Assembly (NCBI GenBank): GCA_003165335.1
Contig: PLTD01000038.1
Location: 526 to 61,188, forward strand
From: Rhodospirillales bacterium
GTDB lineage: Bacteria > Pseudomonadota > Alphaproteobacteria > BOG-932 > Roseiterribacteraceae
Length of the DNA stretch: 60,663 bases
Direction of reading: 5' to 3'
Below, piece by piece: positions 33,554 through 41,692 of the stretch. The first letter of the stretch is position 1. Every line of letters starts with the position of its first letter. The notes beneath the pieces were generated by a model that had not been told where the DNA came from, did no database searches, and saw only the letters and a program-made list of their open reading frames with translations. The translations under genes and the position numbers were made by a program.

Positions 33554-34903
33554 TCAGGCGCCGGGCAAAGTGATCCTGACTGAAGTGCCTGTTCCTTTTG
33601 CGCTCTCGATCTCAAGCGTTCCGCCGTGAAGTTCGACGATCGTCTTTGCGAAGGGTAGCCCCAGTCCCGTCCCTGCGGAAGTGTGGCGGTTGGGATTTTT
33701 GATTTGCATGAACGGCTGAAGCGCGAGGTCGATATCGTCTCGATCCATTCCGATGCCGGTGTCGGTCACGCGGATTTCGACGCCGCCCGCTGCAATCGCC
33801 TGTCCAACTAGGGTGACCGATCCGCCGGGGTCGGTGAATTTAAGGGCATTTGACAGAAGGTTATAAACGACTTGCCGCAAGCGGGTTTCGTCGAACGATC
33901 CGTAAAGCGACTGATCCGGCAGGTCGATTGCGAATTTAAGCTTGGATTTGTCGGCCTGCAGCTGCATCACATTGAAACATTCTTTCAGCAGGCCGCAGAC
34001 ATCGGTGTGCCTGCGGTCGAGCTCAAGATGGGCAGCCTTGGTCTTGGCGAGATCGAGAATTGTATTGATAATCGACAGGAGATGCTTGCCGCTCATATGC
34101 ACGTCATGTGCGTAGTCGACGTAGCGAGCATTGCCGATCGGCCCGAGGACCTCTTTTTCCAGCATCTCGGCGAAACCGATAATGGCATTCAGCGGCGTTC
34201 TAAGCTCGTGGCTCATATTCGCCATGAATACCGATTTCGCGTCATTTGCCGATTCGGCGGCCTCCTTGGCTTCTATCAGTTGTCGGGTCAAAGCCTCATT
34301 TCGCACGCGTAAGCCGAAAATGTCGACGATCCAGCGGTTGAGCGTCCGCGCACTGGCGATCAACAGGGCCAGATAGATAAGGACAATCGTTCCGAGTAGG
34401 GCCGAGTCGGTCGTTTGGCGAAGAAAAATGGCGCTGGCAAACGCCAAAAGCGGAAAGCTGACGAAAGCCGCGACCGCTGGCGGATAGGCGCCGTAGGTGG
34501 CCGTGGCGCCGGCTGTGAGACCCGCGACCCACATGACGATGAATATTTGATGCTCGATATCGTTCGGCACGAAGGCTTGAAACGCCATATAAGCTGTCAG
34601 CAGGCCTGTCAGCGCCAGCATGGCTAGAAAAAGTCTTCCCCAGCTCAATATCTCGGCGTCTGAGCGCACGCGTCGTTTGTATAGCGCCCATATGCAGTAG
34701 CGCACGACGCTCCAGCCGACGATCGCCGTTGCCCAAACCGCCAATGTCTTGTGATCGATCGAGTTCCTTAATGCCCAGGCGATGATCAGATTGAAGGCAG
34801 TGGTGGTCATAAGCGACCACTGCGAGTGCAGCCATAGCCGGATGAGCTCTGCGTGTAGTCGCTCGGCCTGATGCGTGTTGGCGGCTGGGCGCGATGTAGT
34901 CAC
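33554..34903 (-). CDS. membrane sensor histidine kinase, PleC/DivJ-type catalytic core (copy B)
   Basis: 449 residues from GTG 34903, which has GAGGT 9 nt upstream; an in-frame TTG lies at 34927. Architecture matches copy A: about six membrane helices, HisKA with MSHELRTPLNAIIGF (H232), then NLLSNALKFTDPGG, VTDTGIGMDRDD and SAGTGLGLPFAKTIVELHGG. The kinase cores of the two copies are near-identical over long stretches, while the membrane regions and N-termini have diverged more, suggesting duplication followed by change of input signal. It lies 183 bp downstream of glnB. The partner regulator is not adjacent; DivK and PleD are candidates. Confidence 0.88.
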   Translation of the reverse strand: MTTSRPAANTHQAERLHAELIRLWLHSQWSLMTTTAFNLIIAWALRNSIDHKTLAVWATAIVGWSVVRYCIWALYKRRVRSDAEILSWGRLFLAMLALTGLLTAYMAFQAFVPNDIEHQIFIVMWVAGLTAGATATYGAYPPAVAAFVSFPLLAFASAIFLRQTTDSALLGTIVLIYLALLIASARTLNRWIVDIFGLRVRNEALTRQLIEAKEAAESANDAKSVFMANMSHELRTPLNAIIGFAEMLEKEVLGPIGNARYVDYAHDVHMSGKHLLSIINTILDLAKTKAAHLELDRRHTDVCGLLKECFNVMQLQADKSKLKFAIDLPDQSLYGSFDETRLRQVVYNLLSNALKFTDPGGSVTLVGQAIAAGGVEIRVTDTGIGMDRDDIDLALQPFMQIKNPNRHTSAGTGLGLPFAKTIVELHGGTLEIESAKGTGTSVRITLPGA

Positions 34904-35086
34904 GTGGATACGACCTCGGTCGCCCAATGGAAGATGGACAGGAATTTAGTGCAGATTATAGGGGGCTTGCACTGGGAAGGGGAGTAATTGTTCCGAAGGC
35001 AATAATGCGTACAGGCGCAGGCAAGTTTCGGCTATTGAGACAGACGCCCGGCGACAAGCGCCGCGCCGGGCTTTATCGGATGGGGT

Positions 35087-35440
<354 letters not shown>

Positions 35441-35464
35441 TTACAACATGCTTTGCTTGAATGA

Positions 35465-35480
35465 AGCAAACCGTGTGCCA
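35465..35480 (-). promoter_or_regulatory. sigma-54 (RpoN) promoter of glnB
   Basis: On the minus strand the sequence reads TGGCACACGGTTTGCT. GG and GC are separated by exactly 10 nt, matching the -24/-12 consensus TGGCAC-N5-TTGCW. It lies about 40-55 nt upstream of the glnB start. Only the base after TGGCAC deviates. No convincing NtrC enhancer dyad was found in the 200 bp upstream. Confidence 0.8.
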
Positions 35481-35680
35481 GTTCCGCGCAGGATTCACGA
35501 AGATCGTGCGTAAACGTTCCTTCGGCGTGATGATTGGCGGACTTTGGCGGGATTCCTGGATTTTCAGGGTCGCAGGCCACTCTCGTCCCGCACCTTGCCA
35601 TCGCTAAAAGCAGGACATGGTTATATGGCGGCCTGCGGCCGAGGCATCGCAGCGATGATCCCGAATAATCTGCCTATTAA

Positions 35681-36883
35681 TTAGGCGACGGCAGCGGCGC
35701 GTCTGGTTTCCATATTATCGACAAGAAACCGGTTGATCCGATGAAGCGCTTCCTCGATCTGCTCGGTGCTCGTCGCATAGGACAGACGGATATAGCCTTC
35801 GCCCAGAGAGCCGAAGCTGGTTCCCGACAGCAATGCGACGCCTTCTTCGTTCAGCAGCCGTGATTGCAGATTGGCGGATGAAAATCCGGTGCCGGATATA
35901 TTGGGAAATGCATAGAAGGCCCCGGCCGGCATGGTACAGCGCACGCCGGGCAATTCTCGCAGGCCTTTGACAATGATGTTCCTGCGCTCGCTCCAGGCGG
36001 TAACCATCGCCTGCACCGTGTCCTGCGGACCTTCCAGCGCAGCGATGCCGGCAAATTGCGTCGCGTTGTTGACGCATGAATGGCAATTGATCGCCAGCTT
36101 GACTGCATGTTCGACCAAGGCTTTCGGCCAAACGGCATAGCCCAGGCGCCAACCGGTCATGGAAAAGCTTTTCGACCAGCCGTCTAGCAGAATCAGGCGG
36201 TCGCGCAGAGATTCGTAGGATAGAAGACTGAAATGGGCATGGCCGTCATAGATGATGCGGCTGTAGATCTCGTCGCTGACCACCGCAATGTTGGGGTGTT
36301 GCTCGAGACCTTTGACCAGTCGGTCTAACTCGCCGCGGTCGAGTATACCGCTGGTCGGGTTCGCTGGACTGTTCAGAATGATGGCGCGGGTTTTCGGCGT
36401 GATGCGCGACAGTACATCGTCAGCGTCGAACGAAAAGCCCGTGGCCTCGCTCAGTGGGTAGGCAACCGGGGTCGCGCCTGAGAATGCGATAATCGACTCA
36501 TATCCGGGATAGGCCGGGTTGGGATAGATGATCTCGCTGCCGATCTCTCCCAGCATCTGCAAGGCGAAAAACAGGGCGACTTTGCTGCCCGGCGTTACGG
36601 TGATGTTCGACGGATCGATCGCGACATCGAATCGGCGGTGTAGATCGGCGGAGATCGCTTCGCGAAGCGGCAGGATGCCCGGGGCTGCACTATAGCCGTG
36701 ATGGCCTTCCGCGATTGCGCGCTGTCCTGCTTCGATGACATGGGCGGGCGGCGGAAAATCGGGCTGACCGATGCACAAATTGACGATCGATTTGCCGGTG
36801 GCCGCGAGAGCCTGCGCCTTCGCAAGGATTTCGAACGCAGATTCCGTTCCAAGCCGGTCCATCCGGCTCGCAATTTTGATCAT
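35681..36883 (-). CDS. PLP-dependent class I/II aminotransferase
   Basis: 400 residues, fold type I. Landmarks are NLCIGQPDFPPP, YSAAPGILPLREAI, NSPANPTSGI (substrate-carboxylate Asn), VVSDEIYSRIIYDG (Asp and Tyr contacts to PLP) and LLDGWSKSFSMTGWRLGY with Schiff-base K238 and a phosphate-binding Arg. The start at 36883 (MIKIASRMDRLG) fits family length; the frame continues upstream to 37093 but that part has no aminotransferase character. Close to aspartate/aromatic aminotransferases; substrate not resolved. It lies 200 bp upstream of glnB's regulatory region on the same strand, so a nitrogen-metabolism role is plausible but unproven. Confidence 0.88.
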   Translation of the reverse strand: MIKIASRMDRLGTESAFEILAKAQALAATGKSIVNLCIGQPDFPPPAHVIEAGQRAIAEGHHGYSAAPGILPLREAISADLHRRFDVAIDPSNITVTPGSKVALFFALQMLGEIGSEIIYPNPAYPGYESIIAFSGATPVAYPLSEATGFSFDADDVLSRITPKTRAIILNSPANPTSGILDRGELDRLVKGLEQHPNIAVVSDEIYSRIIYDGHAHFSLLSYESLRDRLILLDGWSKSFSMTGWRLGYAVWPKALVEHAVKLAINCHSCVNNATQFAGIAALEGPQDTVQAMVTAWSERRNIIVKGLRELPGVRCTMPAGAFYAFPNISGTGFSSANLQSRLLNEEGVALLSGTSFGSLGEGYIRLSYATSTEQIEEALHRINRFLVDNMETRRAAAVA

Positions 36884-37093
36884 GGTAATAGCGCATTCCG
36901 ACCCTTGGGAATTCTCCCTGAGGATCCTAAAGTTTATCAGAACGAAATCGCGTAGCGCGATAATGTGGCCCGCGCAAGGCAACTGGCCGGACTTTGCCCG
37001 GAATCCCGCTATGCGTTGCAAGCATGGCAATATGTGAATCGGGTGGTACCCGGCTTGACGCGGGACCGCTGCACGGGATACCACCCGACCCAT

Positions 37094-37170
37094 GGCGGCT
37101 GTAGCTCAGTTGGTAGAGCCCTCGGTTGTGGTCCGAGTTGTCGTGGGTTCGAGTCCCATCAGTCGCCCCA
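37094..37170 (+). tRNA. tRNA-His (GTG)
   Basis: 77 nt with encoded CCA. It has the extra G at position -1 opposite C73, the hallmark of tRNA-His. Acceptor GCGGCTG pairs with CAGTCGC (one G-T). The anticodon arm CTCGG-TTGTGGT-CCGAG gives anticodon GTG. The T arm is GTGGG-TTCGAGT-CCCAT. It lies 19 bp before nnrD/nnrE. Confidence 0.96.
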
Positions 37171-37189
37171 TCTCACCTAATCGACTCCT

Positions 37190-38689
37190 ATGACCGTGGC
37201 TTGGGCTCTGCCGCGCGATGCGCGTTCTCCGCAGGCTTTGCTGGATGTTGCGTCGGCGCGGGCGATCGATAAGGCCGCCATCGCTGCCGGTACGCCGGAA
37301 ATCGAACTTATGGAAAGGGCGGGCGCGGCTACCTTCGCCGCGATTTGCGCTCGCTGGAAGCCCGTTTCGACCGTCGTGCTAACTGGCCCGGGAAATAACG
37401 GCGGCGATGGTTTCGTCATCGCGCGCCTGCTGCACGAAGCCGGATGGCAGGTGCGCGTCGCCGGCGTCTGTCCTGTTGAACGCCTCTCGGGGTCGGCGCG
37501 GGTTGCCGCCGACCGTTGGTCCGGGAGTGTGTCGCCGCTCGAACCCGATGCGCTCAGCGGAGCAGAACTGGTGGTCGACGCTATTTTCGGTACTGGGCTG
37601 GCGCGTGCGCTTGAGGGCGAACTGAGGGCAACGGTCGAAGCCTTGAACGCATGCGCAGTGCCGGTCGTTGCTGTCGATATCGCCAGCGGTATCGAATCGG
37701 ACAGCGGCGCAATTTTGGGTGCGGCGGTAAAGGCCCACCTGACCGTCACTTTTTTTCGCCGTAAGCCCGGTCATCTGCTGCTGCCCGGGCGGTTATTCTC
37801 AGGCGAGCTTGTCGTCTCGACGCTGGCCGTGGCGGATAACGTCTACGCCGCCATCCCGGTATCGCTCTTCGCCAATGCGCCAGAGCTTTGGATCGATGCT
37901 TTCCCCTGGACGACTCCGGAAAGCCATAAATACACTCGCGGCCACGCGGTTGTACTGGGCGGGACAGCAATGACGGGTGCAGCACGACTGGCCGCGCACT
38001 CAGCTCAGCGAATTGGCGCGGGCCTGGTGACCATTGCTGCCGACCCGTCGGTGTTATTGCTTTATGCGGCTTGGCGGGCCGATCTGCTGGTCAGCAAGAT
38101 CACGACGCCGGACGACTTTCGCGAATTACTCACCGATCGGCGGTTGAACGCCGTGCTGTTGGGGCCGGGGGCCGGTGCCGATACCAGGCTGGAGGCCGCG
38201 ATTGCGGCGGCACTGGATGCCGATGTCGGGCTGGCGCTTGACGCCGACTGTTTTCGTATCCTGGCGGACCGCACCAACGGCCTCTTAGGGCGTCTGAACG
38301 AGCGGGTCATAATGACGCCGCATGAGGGCGAGTTCGCCCGCGTTTTCGGGTCGCCTCATCCGCGACTGAAAGCTGCAATCGACGCCGCTCGATCCACGGA
38401 CGCTACGATCGTTCTGAAGGGATCCGACACGGTGATCGCCGGACCCGACGGGACAGCTGTGATCAACAGCGGCGCACCGCCTGAACTGGCGACCGCCGGC
38501 AGCGGTGACGTATTGGCCGGTCTGGTCGTCGGTTTACTGGCGAATGCGCTGCCGCCGATGCTTGCGGGCATGATCGCCTGCTGGGTCCACGGCAGTGCCG
38601 CATCCTTGTTCGGCCCCGGCCTTCTGGCGGGAGATATTCCCGATCTCGTGCCCCGGGTACTCGCTAGGCTTAAGGCGAGTCGCCGCTGA
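37190..38689 (+). CDS. nnrD/nnrE: bifunctional NAD(P)H-hydrate epimerase / ADP-dependent dehydratase
   Basis: 499 residues combining two repair enzymes. The YjeF_N epimerase domain (about 1-215) contains MERAG and the phosphate loop TGPGNNGGDGFV (66-76). The ribokinase-like dehydratase domain (about 225-499) has YTRGHAVVLGG, LLGPGAG, MTPHEGEFARVF and LATAGSGDVLAG, the ADP-binding and catalytic Asp motif. It converts damaged NAD(P)HX back to NAD(P)H. The start at 37190 lacks a good Shine-Dalgarno but the N-terminus is family-like. In several alphaproteobacteria this gene lies beside glnB-glnA; here it is 2 kb away and oppositely oriented. Confidence 0.92.
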   Translation: MTVAWALPRDARSPQALLDVASARAIDKAAIAAGTPEIELMERAGAATFAAICARWKPVSTVVLTGPGNNGGDGFVIARLLHEAGWQVRVAGVCPVERLSGSARVAADRWSGSVSPLEPDALSGAELVVDAIFGTGLARALEGELRATVEALNACAVPVVAVDIASGIESDSGAILGAAVKAHLTVTFFRRKPGHLLLPGRLFSGELVVSTLAVADNVYAAIPVSLFANAPELWIDAFPWTTPESHKYTRGHAVVLGGTAMTGAARLAAHSAQRIGAGLVTIAADPSVLLLYAAWRADLLVSKITTPDDFRELLTDRRLNAVLLGPGAGADTRLEAAIAAALDADVGLALDADCFRILADRTNGLLGRLNERVIMTPHEGEFARVFGSPHPRLKAAIDAARSTDATIVLKGSDTVIAGPDGTAVINSGAPPELATAGSGDVLAGLVVGLLANALPPMLAGMIACWVHGSAASLFGPGLLAGDIPDLVPRVLARLKASRR

Positions 38690-38720
38690 TAAATGTGTCA
38701 TTCTGACGCACCACTGAATT

Positions 38721-38736
38721 GCCTAAAATTTTAGGC
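38721..38736. promoter_or_regulatory. perfect 16-bp palindrome before a small gene
   Basis: GCCTAAAATTTTAGGC is a spacer-free perfect palindrome, 32 bp after the nnrD/nnrE stop and 61 bp before the 80-residue gene. A TATACT hexamer at 38765-38770 could be the -10 of that gene, which would put the palindrome near -53. It could be an operator for a homodimeric regulator or a weak terminator; the AT-rich centre and absence of a T tract favour an operator. Confidence 0.45.
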
Positions 38737-38796
38737 TGACGCTGCTCCACAAAATCTGTCAACCTATACTCAATTTTCGGTAGAGAAGGGGATAGC

Positions 38797-39039
38797 ATGC
38801 GGTTTTGGTCCCGCAGGTCGCCGGTACCTGACGTTAATCACGGCTCAAGCTATCTCAGGCGGCGGGACGGTGACCTCATCGAAACGGCGAAGGTTATTGC
38901 CGTGTCACCCGATGCCGCCGGAATCGTTCACGTCCATTTCAACCTTAAGATTTCCGGGCCGCGGATAAGCGAGGAAGAGCAAAGAACGCTCTCGCTCGAG
39001 TATTTTCACCGGCTTTACGGCGAGGCGGTAACGGCCTGA
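38797..39039 (+). CDS. small hypothetical protein (80 aa)
   Basis: 80 residues, unrecognised. The N-terminus is basic (MRFWSRRSP). The middle looks like a beta-rich domain (ETAKVIAVSPDAAGIVHVHFNLKIS), and the C-terminus is a helix with SLEYFHRLYGEAV. No signal peptide or membrane helix. An excellent Shine-Dalgarno, AAGGGGAT, 4 nt before the ATG and a TATACT -10-like hexamer support expression. It is flanked by a palindrome upstream and a convergent small membrane protein gene 33 bp downstream. Confidence 0.7.
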   Translation: MRFWSRRSPVPDVNHGSSYLRRRDGDLIETAKVIAVSPDAAGIVHVHFNLKISGPRISEEEQRTLSLEYFHRLYGEAVTA

Positions 39040-39072
39040 AGCGTTAGGTCCGACCGTGTCTCTAGATCGGCG

Positions 39073-39294
39073 TTACGCTCTTCGTCGGCCGACAACGACC
39101 AGTAGCCCGCCGATCAAGATAGCCGCGATACCGGCTGCCGGGTAGATGAAGACATCGTGTTCCTTATCGGCGGTCGCGTGGATCGGTCCTAGATCCATCA
39201 CTTTTTCAGTCGTCGTATAGGTAAATGTGCGCACCGCGAGACCGGTTACGCCTAAAATTACCAGCAGAACGCCAATCCAGGCGATTGCACGCAT
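39073..39294 (-). CDS. small two-helix membrane protein (DUF3185-like)
   Basis: 73 residues. Helix 1 is about 4-24 (AIAWIGVLLVILGVTGLAV) and helix 2 about 49-68 (YPAAGIAAILIGGLLVVVG), joined by the conserved TYTTTEKVMDLGPIHATA segment and ending in basic RRRA. Short proteins with this layout are widespread, of unknown function, and often annotated DUF3185. GGAGGG lies 5 nt before the ATG. A GGAAC-N17-AGTT sequence upstream suggests control by an EcfG-type stress sigma factor. Confidence 0.75.
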   Translation of the reverse strand: MRAIAWIGVLLVILGVTGLAVRTFTYTTTEKVMDLGPIHATADKEHDVFIYPAAGIAAILIGGLLVVVGRRRA

Positions 39295-39326
39295 AGCATC
39301 CCTCCGCGATACATTGTCCTATAGGT

Positions 39327-39352
39327 AACTGTAGGTTGGTTGATTCTGTTCC
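39327..39352 (-). promoter_or_regulatory. possible EcfG-type promoter of the small membrane protein gene
   Basis: On the minus strand GGAAC (39352-39348) is followed after 17 nt by AGTT (39330-39327). This is close to GGAAC-N16/17-CGTT, with one mismatch, and lies 33 nt before the start codon. It also overlaps the region upstream of the oppositely oriented ATPase gene. Confidence 0.4.
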
Positions 39353-39369
39353 ATGGGGAGAATGCCGAT

Positions 39370-40608
39370 ATGCCGAGCGATACAAGCGCAAGCCTGCTGC
39401 CCCGAAAAAGACCGCTCCTCATTCCATTTCACCCGGCCAGCAACCAGACACGTTCTAGCCGCCTGGCGAACAGCTTAGACCGGGTTAATGCCGACCCCTT
39501 GGGTGTTCGCCGTGTCTTTACTCAAGTGGCGCACGATCTTTATGGCACCAAGGATGTCCAGGACATCATTACCGCAAGTTATGTCTGGATGGCCGATCAG
39601 ATCGGCCACATTTTCCTCGGTCTCGTGCCAACCTTGCTACTCGCCTGGCTTTGCATACTGATTCCCATTTCGTGGCTGCGTGAAACGCTGACGATCATCT
39701 TGGCGCTGGCAATGTTCGGCTATTGGGTATCGAAGGAAATAACTGACTATCACGATACATTCGCGCGCCGCGGCGGAGTATTTCCATTCGATTCGAGCGA
39801 CATTTGGTGGAACGTCAAAACCGCGCTGCTCTATTTCGGAATCGGCGGAACCTGGGCCGTTGCGGCATTCACCGGCCCTGGATATCTTCTTCTCACGATA
39901 ATTGTCGCCGTCTGGCCGGGAGTGTTCGTGGCCTTCTGGTGGCTGCAGCGCAAGCTCGCCTTTCAGCAGGCCGGTTTGCCCTATCTATATCGGCTGGCCA
40001 ATTTCAAGACCGCACTCGGCGCCTCAACCGAACGGGCGATTGCCGACCTGGCGAACCTTAAGGAACGGAAGGTCGTGATGTGGCGGGTTCTGTTTGGACT
40101 CGACAAGGTGCCCAGCCGACAGGCTTCGATCCGTCATCTTCTGATCACCGGTCCTATGGGCGCCGGCAAGACGAGCCTGGCTGTCGGCATCGGTACTGAG
40201 TTCGCTTTTGGACTCGGCTTGGGTCGCTATTTGTCGGCAACGGATCTGGTCCAGATTGTCGCCGCGTCCTCCGGTCCGATCAATCAGATGGAATATGCCG
40301 ACGGGCGGGTCCTGTGGCCCTGGCGCGAATGCGAACTATTGGTCGTTGATGATCTCGATGCGGGCGTCGCGACGCCCGCAGGGGGCCACTTGCACATGAT
40401 CGAGCCGGCAGTCCTGGCTTCAACGCTGACAGTAAATGGGGCCGATACTCTGTACTGGTTGGGCAGACGCCGATCTGTGTGGGTAATCGGAGATGCGAGC
40501 GATGCCGACAGTTGGAAAACCGCTATCGCCGGGCTTCTCAATATCGCACCGGCCGAGATACTGACTGTCGAGCTTACACTTCAGCCTTCGACGTCGCCCG
40601 TCGTTTAG
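39370..40608 (+). CDS. membrane-anchored P-loop ATPase of unknown function
   Basis: 412 residues. After a basic N-terminus, about four transmembrane helices lie between residues 75 and 190 (IFLGLVPTLLLAWLCILIPI, TLTIILALAMFGYWV, TALLYFGIGGTWAVAAF, LLLTIIVAVWPGVFVAFWW). A cytoplasmic AAA+/DnaA-like ATPase domain follows, with Walker A GPMGAGKTS (K267, T268) and Walker B LLVVDDLDAG (D327, D328). A later strand (VWVIGDASDADSW) could be sensor 1. I recognise no named family for this combination. Start 39370 is chosen over an upstream TTG at 39340 because it is an ATG behind GGGGAG. The last 35 bp overlap the convergent glycosyltransferase gene. Role (membrane DNA, protein or polymer handling) is open. 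Confidence 0.7.
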   Translation: MPSDTSASLLPRKRPLLIPFHPASNQTRSSRLANSLDRVNADPLGVRRVFTQVAHDLYGTKDVQDIITASYVWMADQIGHIFLGLVPTLLLAWLCILIPISWLRETLTIILALAMFGYWVSKEITDYHDTFARRGGVFPFDSSDIWWNVKTALLYFGIGGTWAVAAFTGPGYLLLTIIVAVWPGVFVAFWWLQRKLAFQQAGLPYLYRLANFKTALGASTERAIADLANLKERKVVMWRVLFGLDKVPSRQASIRHLLITGPMGAGKTSLAVGIGTEFAFGLGLGRYLSATDLVQIVAASSGPINQMEYADGRVLWPWRECELLVVDDLDAGVATPAGGHLHMIEPAVLASTLTVNGADTLYWLGRRRSVWVIGDASDADSWKTAIAGLLNIAPAEILTVELTLQPSTSPVV

Positions 40609-41614
40609 TCGGCGCTGGCTTGGATGCCGTTTTGTGCGGGCTGCCGACGATTTCGCGCAGGAAGTAAAGCGGCCGCCCCTTAGTCTGAACGAAGGTTCGG
40701 CTCACATATTCGCCGATCATCGCCAGCATGAAAATCTGCGCGCCGCCAAGGAACATGACTGCGATGATCAAGCTGGTCCAACCTGGTTGGGTTGAGAAAA
40801 AAGCCCATGAGATCAGCGAATAGACGATACCCAGCCATGACAGGCCCAAAAGTCCGACGCCGGCGTAAAGCCCGATGCGCAGAGGTCGGGCCGAAAAGGC
40901 GGTGATCGCATCCAGCGCGAAATTGATCATTTTGGCAAATGTGTACCCGGTCTCGCCGGCAAAACGCGATTGACGGTCATATTCGAGCGGGACTTGGGTA
41001 AAGCCGATCCAGCTCACCATACCGCGAATGAAACGGTGTGCCTCCGGCATGCTGAGGAGCGCTTCCAGCACACGCCGGTTCATCAGGCGGAAATCGCCCG
41101 CGTCGGTCGGTATCTCGAAATCGATCAGCTGGGCGAGCAGCCGATAAAACAGCTTGGCGGTAATCTTCTTGCGCTTGCTTTCGCCTTCACGCTTGCGGCG
41201 TTTTCCATAGACAACGTCCGCCCCGGCATCCATCGCCGCCATCATCGCGCCCAACAGTTCCGGAGGATCCTGCAGGTCGGCATCCAGAATGAAGATACGT
41301 TCGCCGTTGCTTAGAGTCAGGGCTGCGGTCAGAGCCGCTTGGTGGCCGAAATTGCGGGACAGATCGACACCGATGATGTGATCGTCCTTGGCCGACAGGG
41401 ATGTTATCGCCTCCCAGGTGGCGTCGCGCGACCCGTCGTTGACCAGTATGACCTCGTAATCGTCTCCAACCGCCTCATGACAGGCCGCGGTCAGCCGCCG
41501 ATATAGCTCGGGAAGGCCTGCCGCTTCGTTATAGCAGGGTATCGTGACCGACAGGCGTCGGGTCGGGTTCCCGAGCGGGCTCACGATTGTTCCGGGGTCG
41601 GCGATCGCGTTCAT
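40574..41614 (-). CDS. GT2 glycosyltransferase with C-terminal membrane anchor (polyprenyl-phosphate sugar transferase type)
   Basis: 346 residues. A GT-A domain carries SVTIPCYNEAAGL, ILVNDGSRD, LSRNFGHQAALTAAL and the D-x-D-like DADLQDPPE. Two transmembrane helices follow at about 245-268 and 280-305 (AGVGLLGLSWLGIVYSLI, LIIAVMFLGGAQIFML), then the amphipathic tail EYVSRTFVQTKGRPLYFLRE, typical of GtrB/DPM1-like enzymes that load a sugar onto undecaprenyl phosphate. It sits near the mannose-1-phosphate guanylyltransferase gene, so a role in LPS or exopolysaccharide modification is reasonable. Confidence 0.88.
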   Translation of the reverse strand: MNAIADPGTIVSPLGNPTRRLSVTIPCYNEAAGLPELYRRLTAACHEAVGDDYEVILVNDGSRDATWEAITSLSAKDDHIIGVDLSRNFGHQAALTAALTLSNGERIFILDADLQDPPELLGAMMAAMDAGADVVYGKRRKREGESKRKKITAKLFYRLLAQLIDFEIPTDAGDFRLMNRRVLEALLSMPEAHRFIRGMVSWIGFTQVPLEYDRQSRFAGETGYTFAKMINFALDAITAFSARPLRIGLYAGVGLLGLSWLGIVYSLISWAFFSTQPGWTSLIIAVMFLGGAQIFMLAMIGEYVSRTFVQTKGRPLYFLREIVGSPHKTASKPAPTKRRATSKAEV

Positions 41615-41692
41615 GGCTTAGACGCCCTCAAACTCGCTATGCCACAGCATAACATGCCGCGCCTCGGGATTGATATTGCGCCCATCGCGCCC

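Noticed and set aside
35672-35686. GCCTATTAATTAGGC near the aminotransferase stop as a terminator or operator
   Set aside because: Only 5-bp arms, no T tract, and it spans the stop codon; too weak to call.
36965-37180. Open frame across the tRNA-His region
   Set aside because: It reads through a complete tRNA gene with all stems paired; no protein features.
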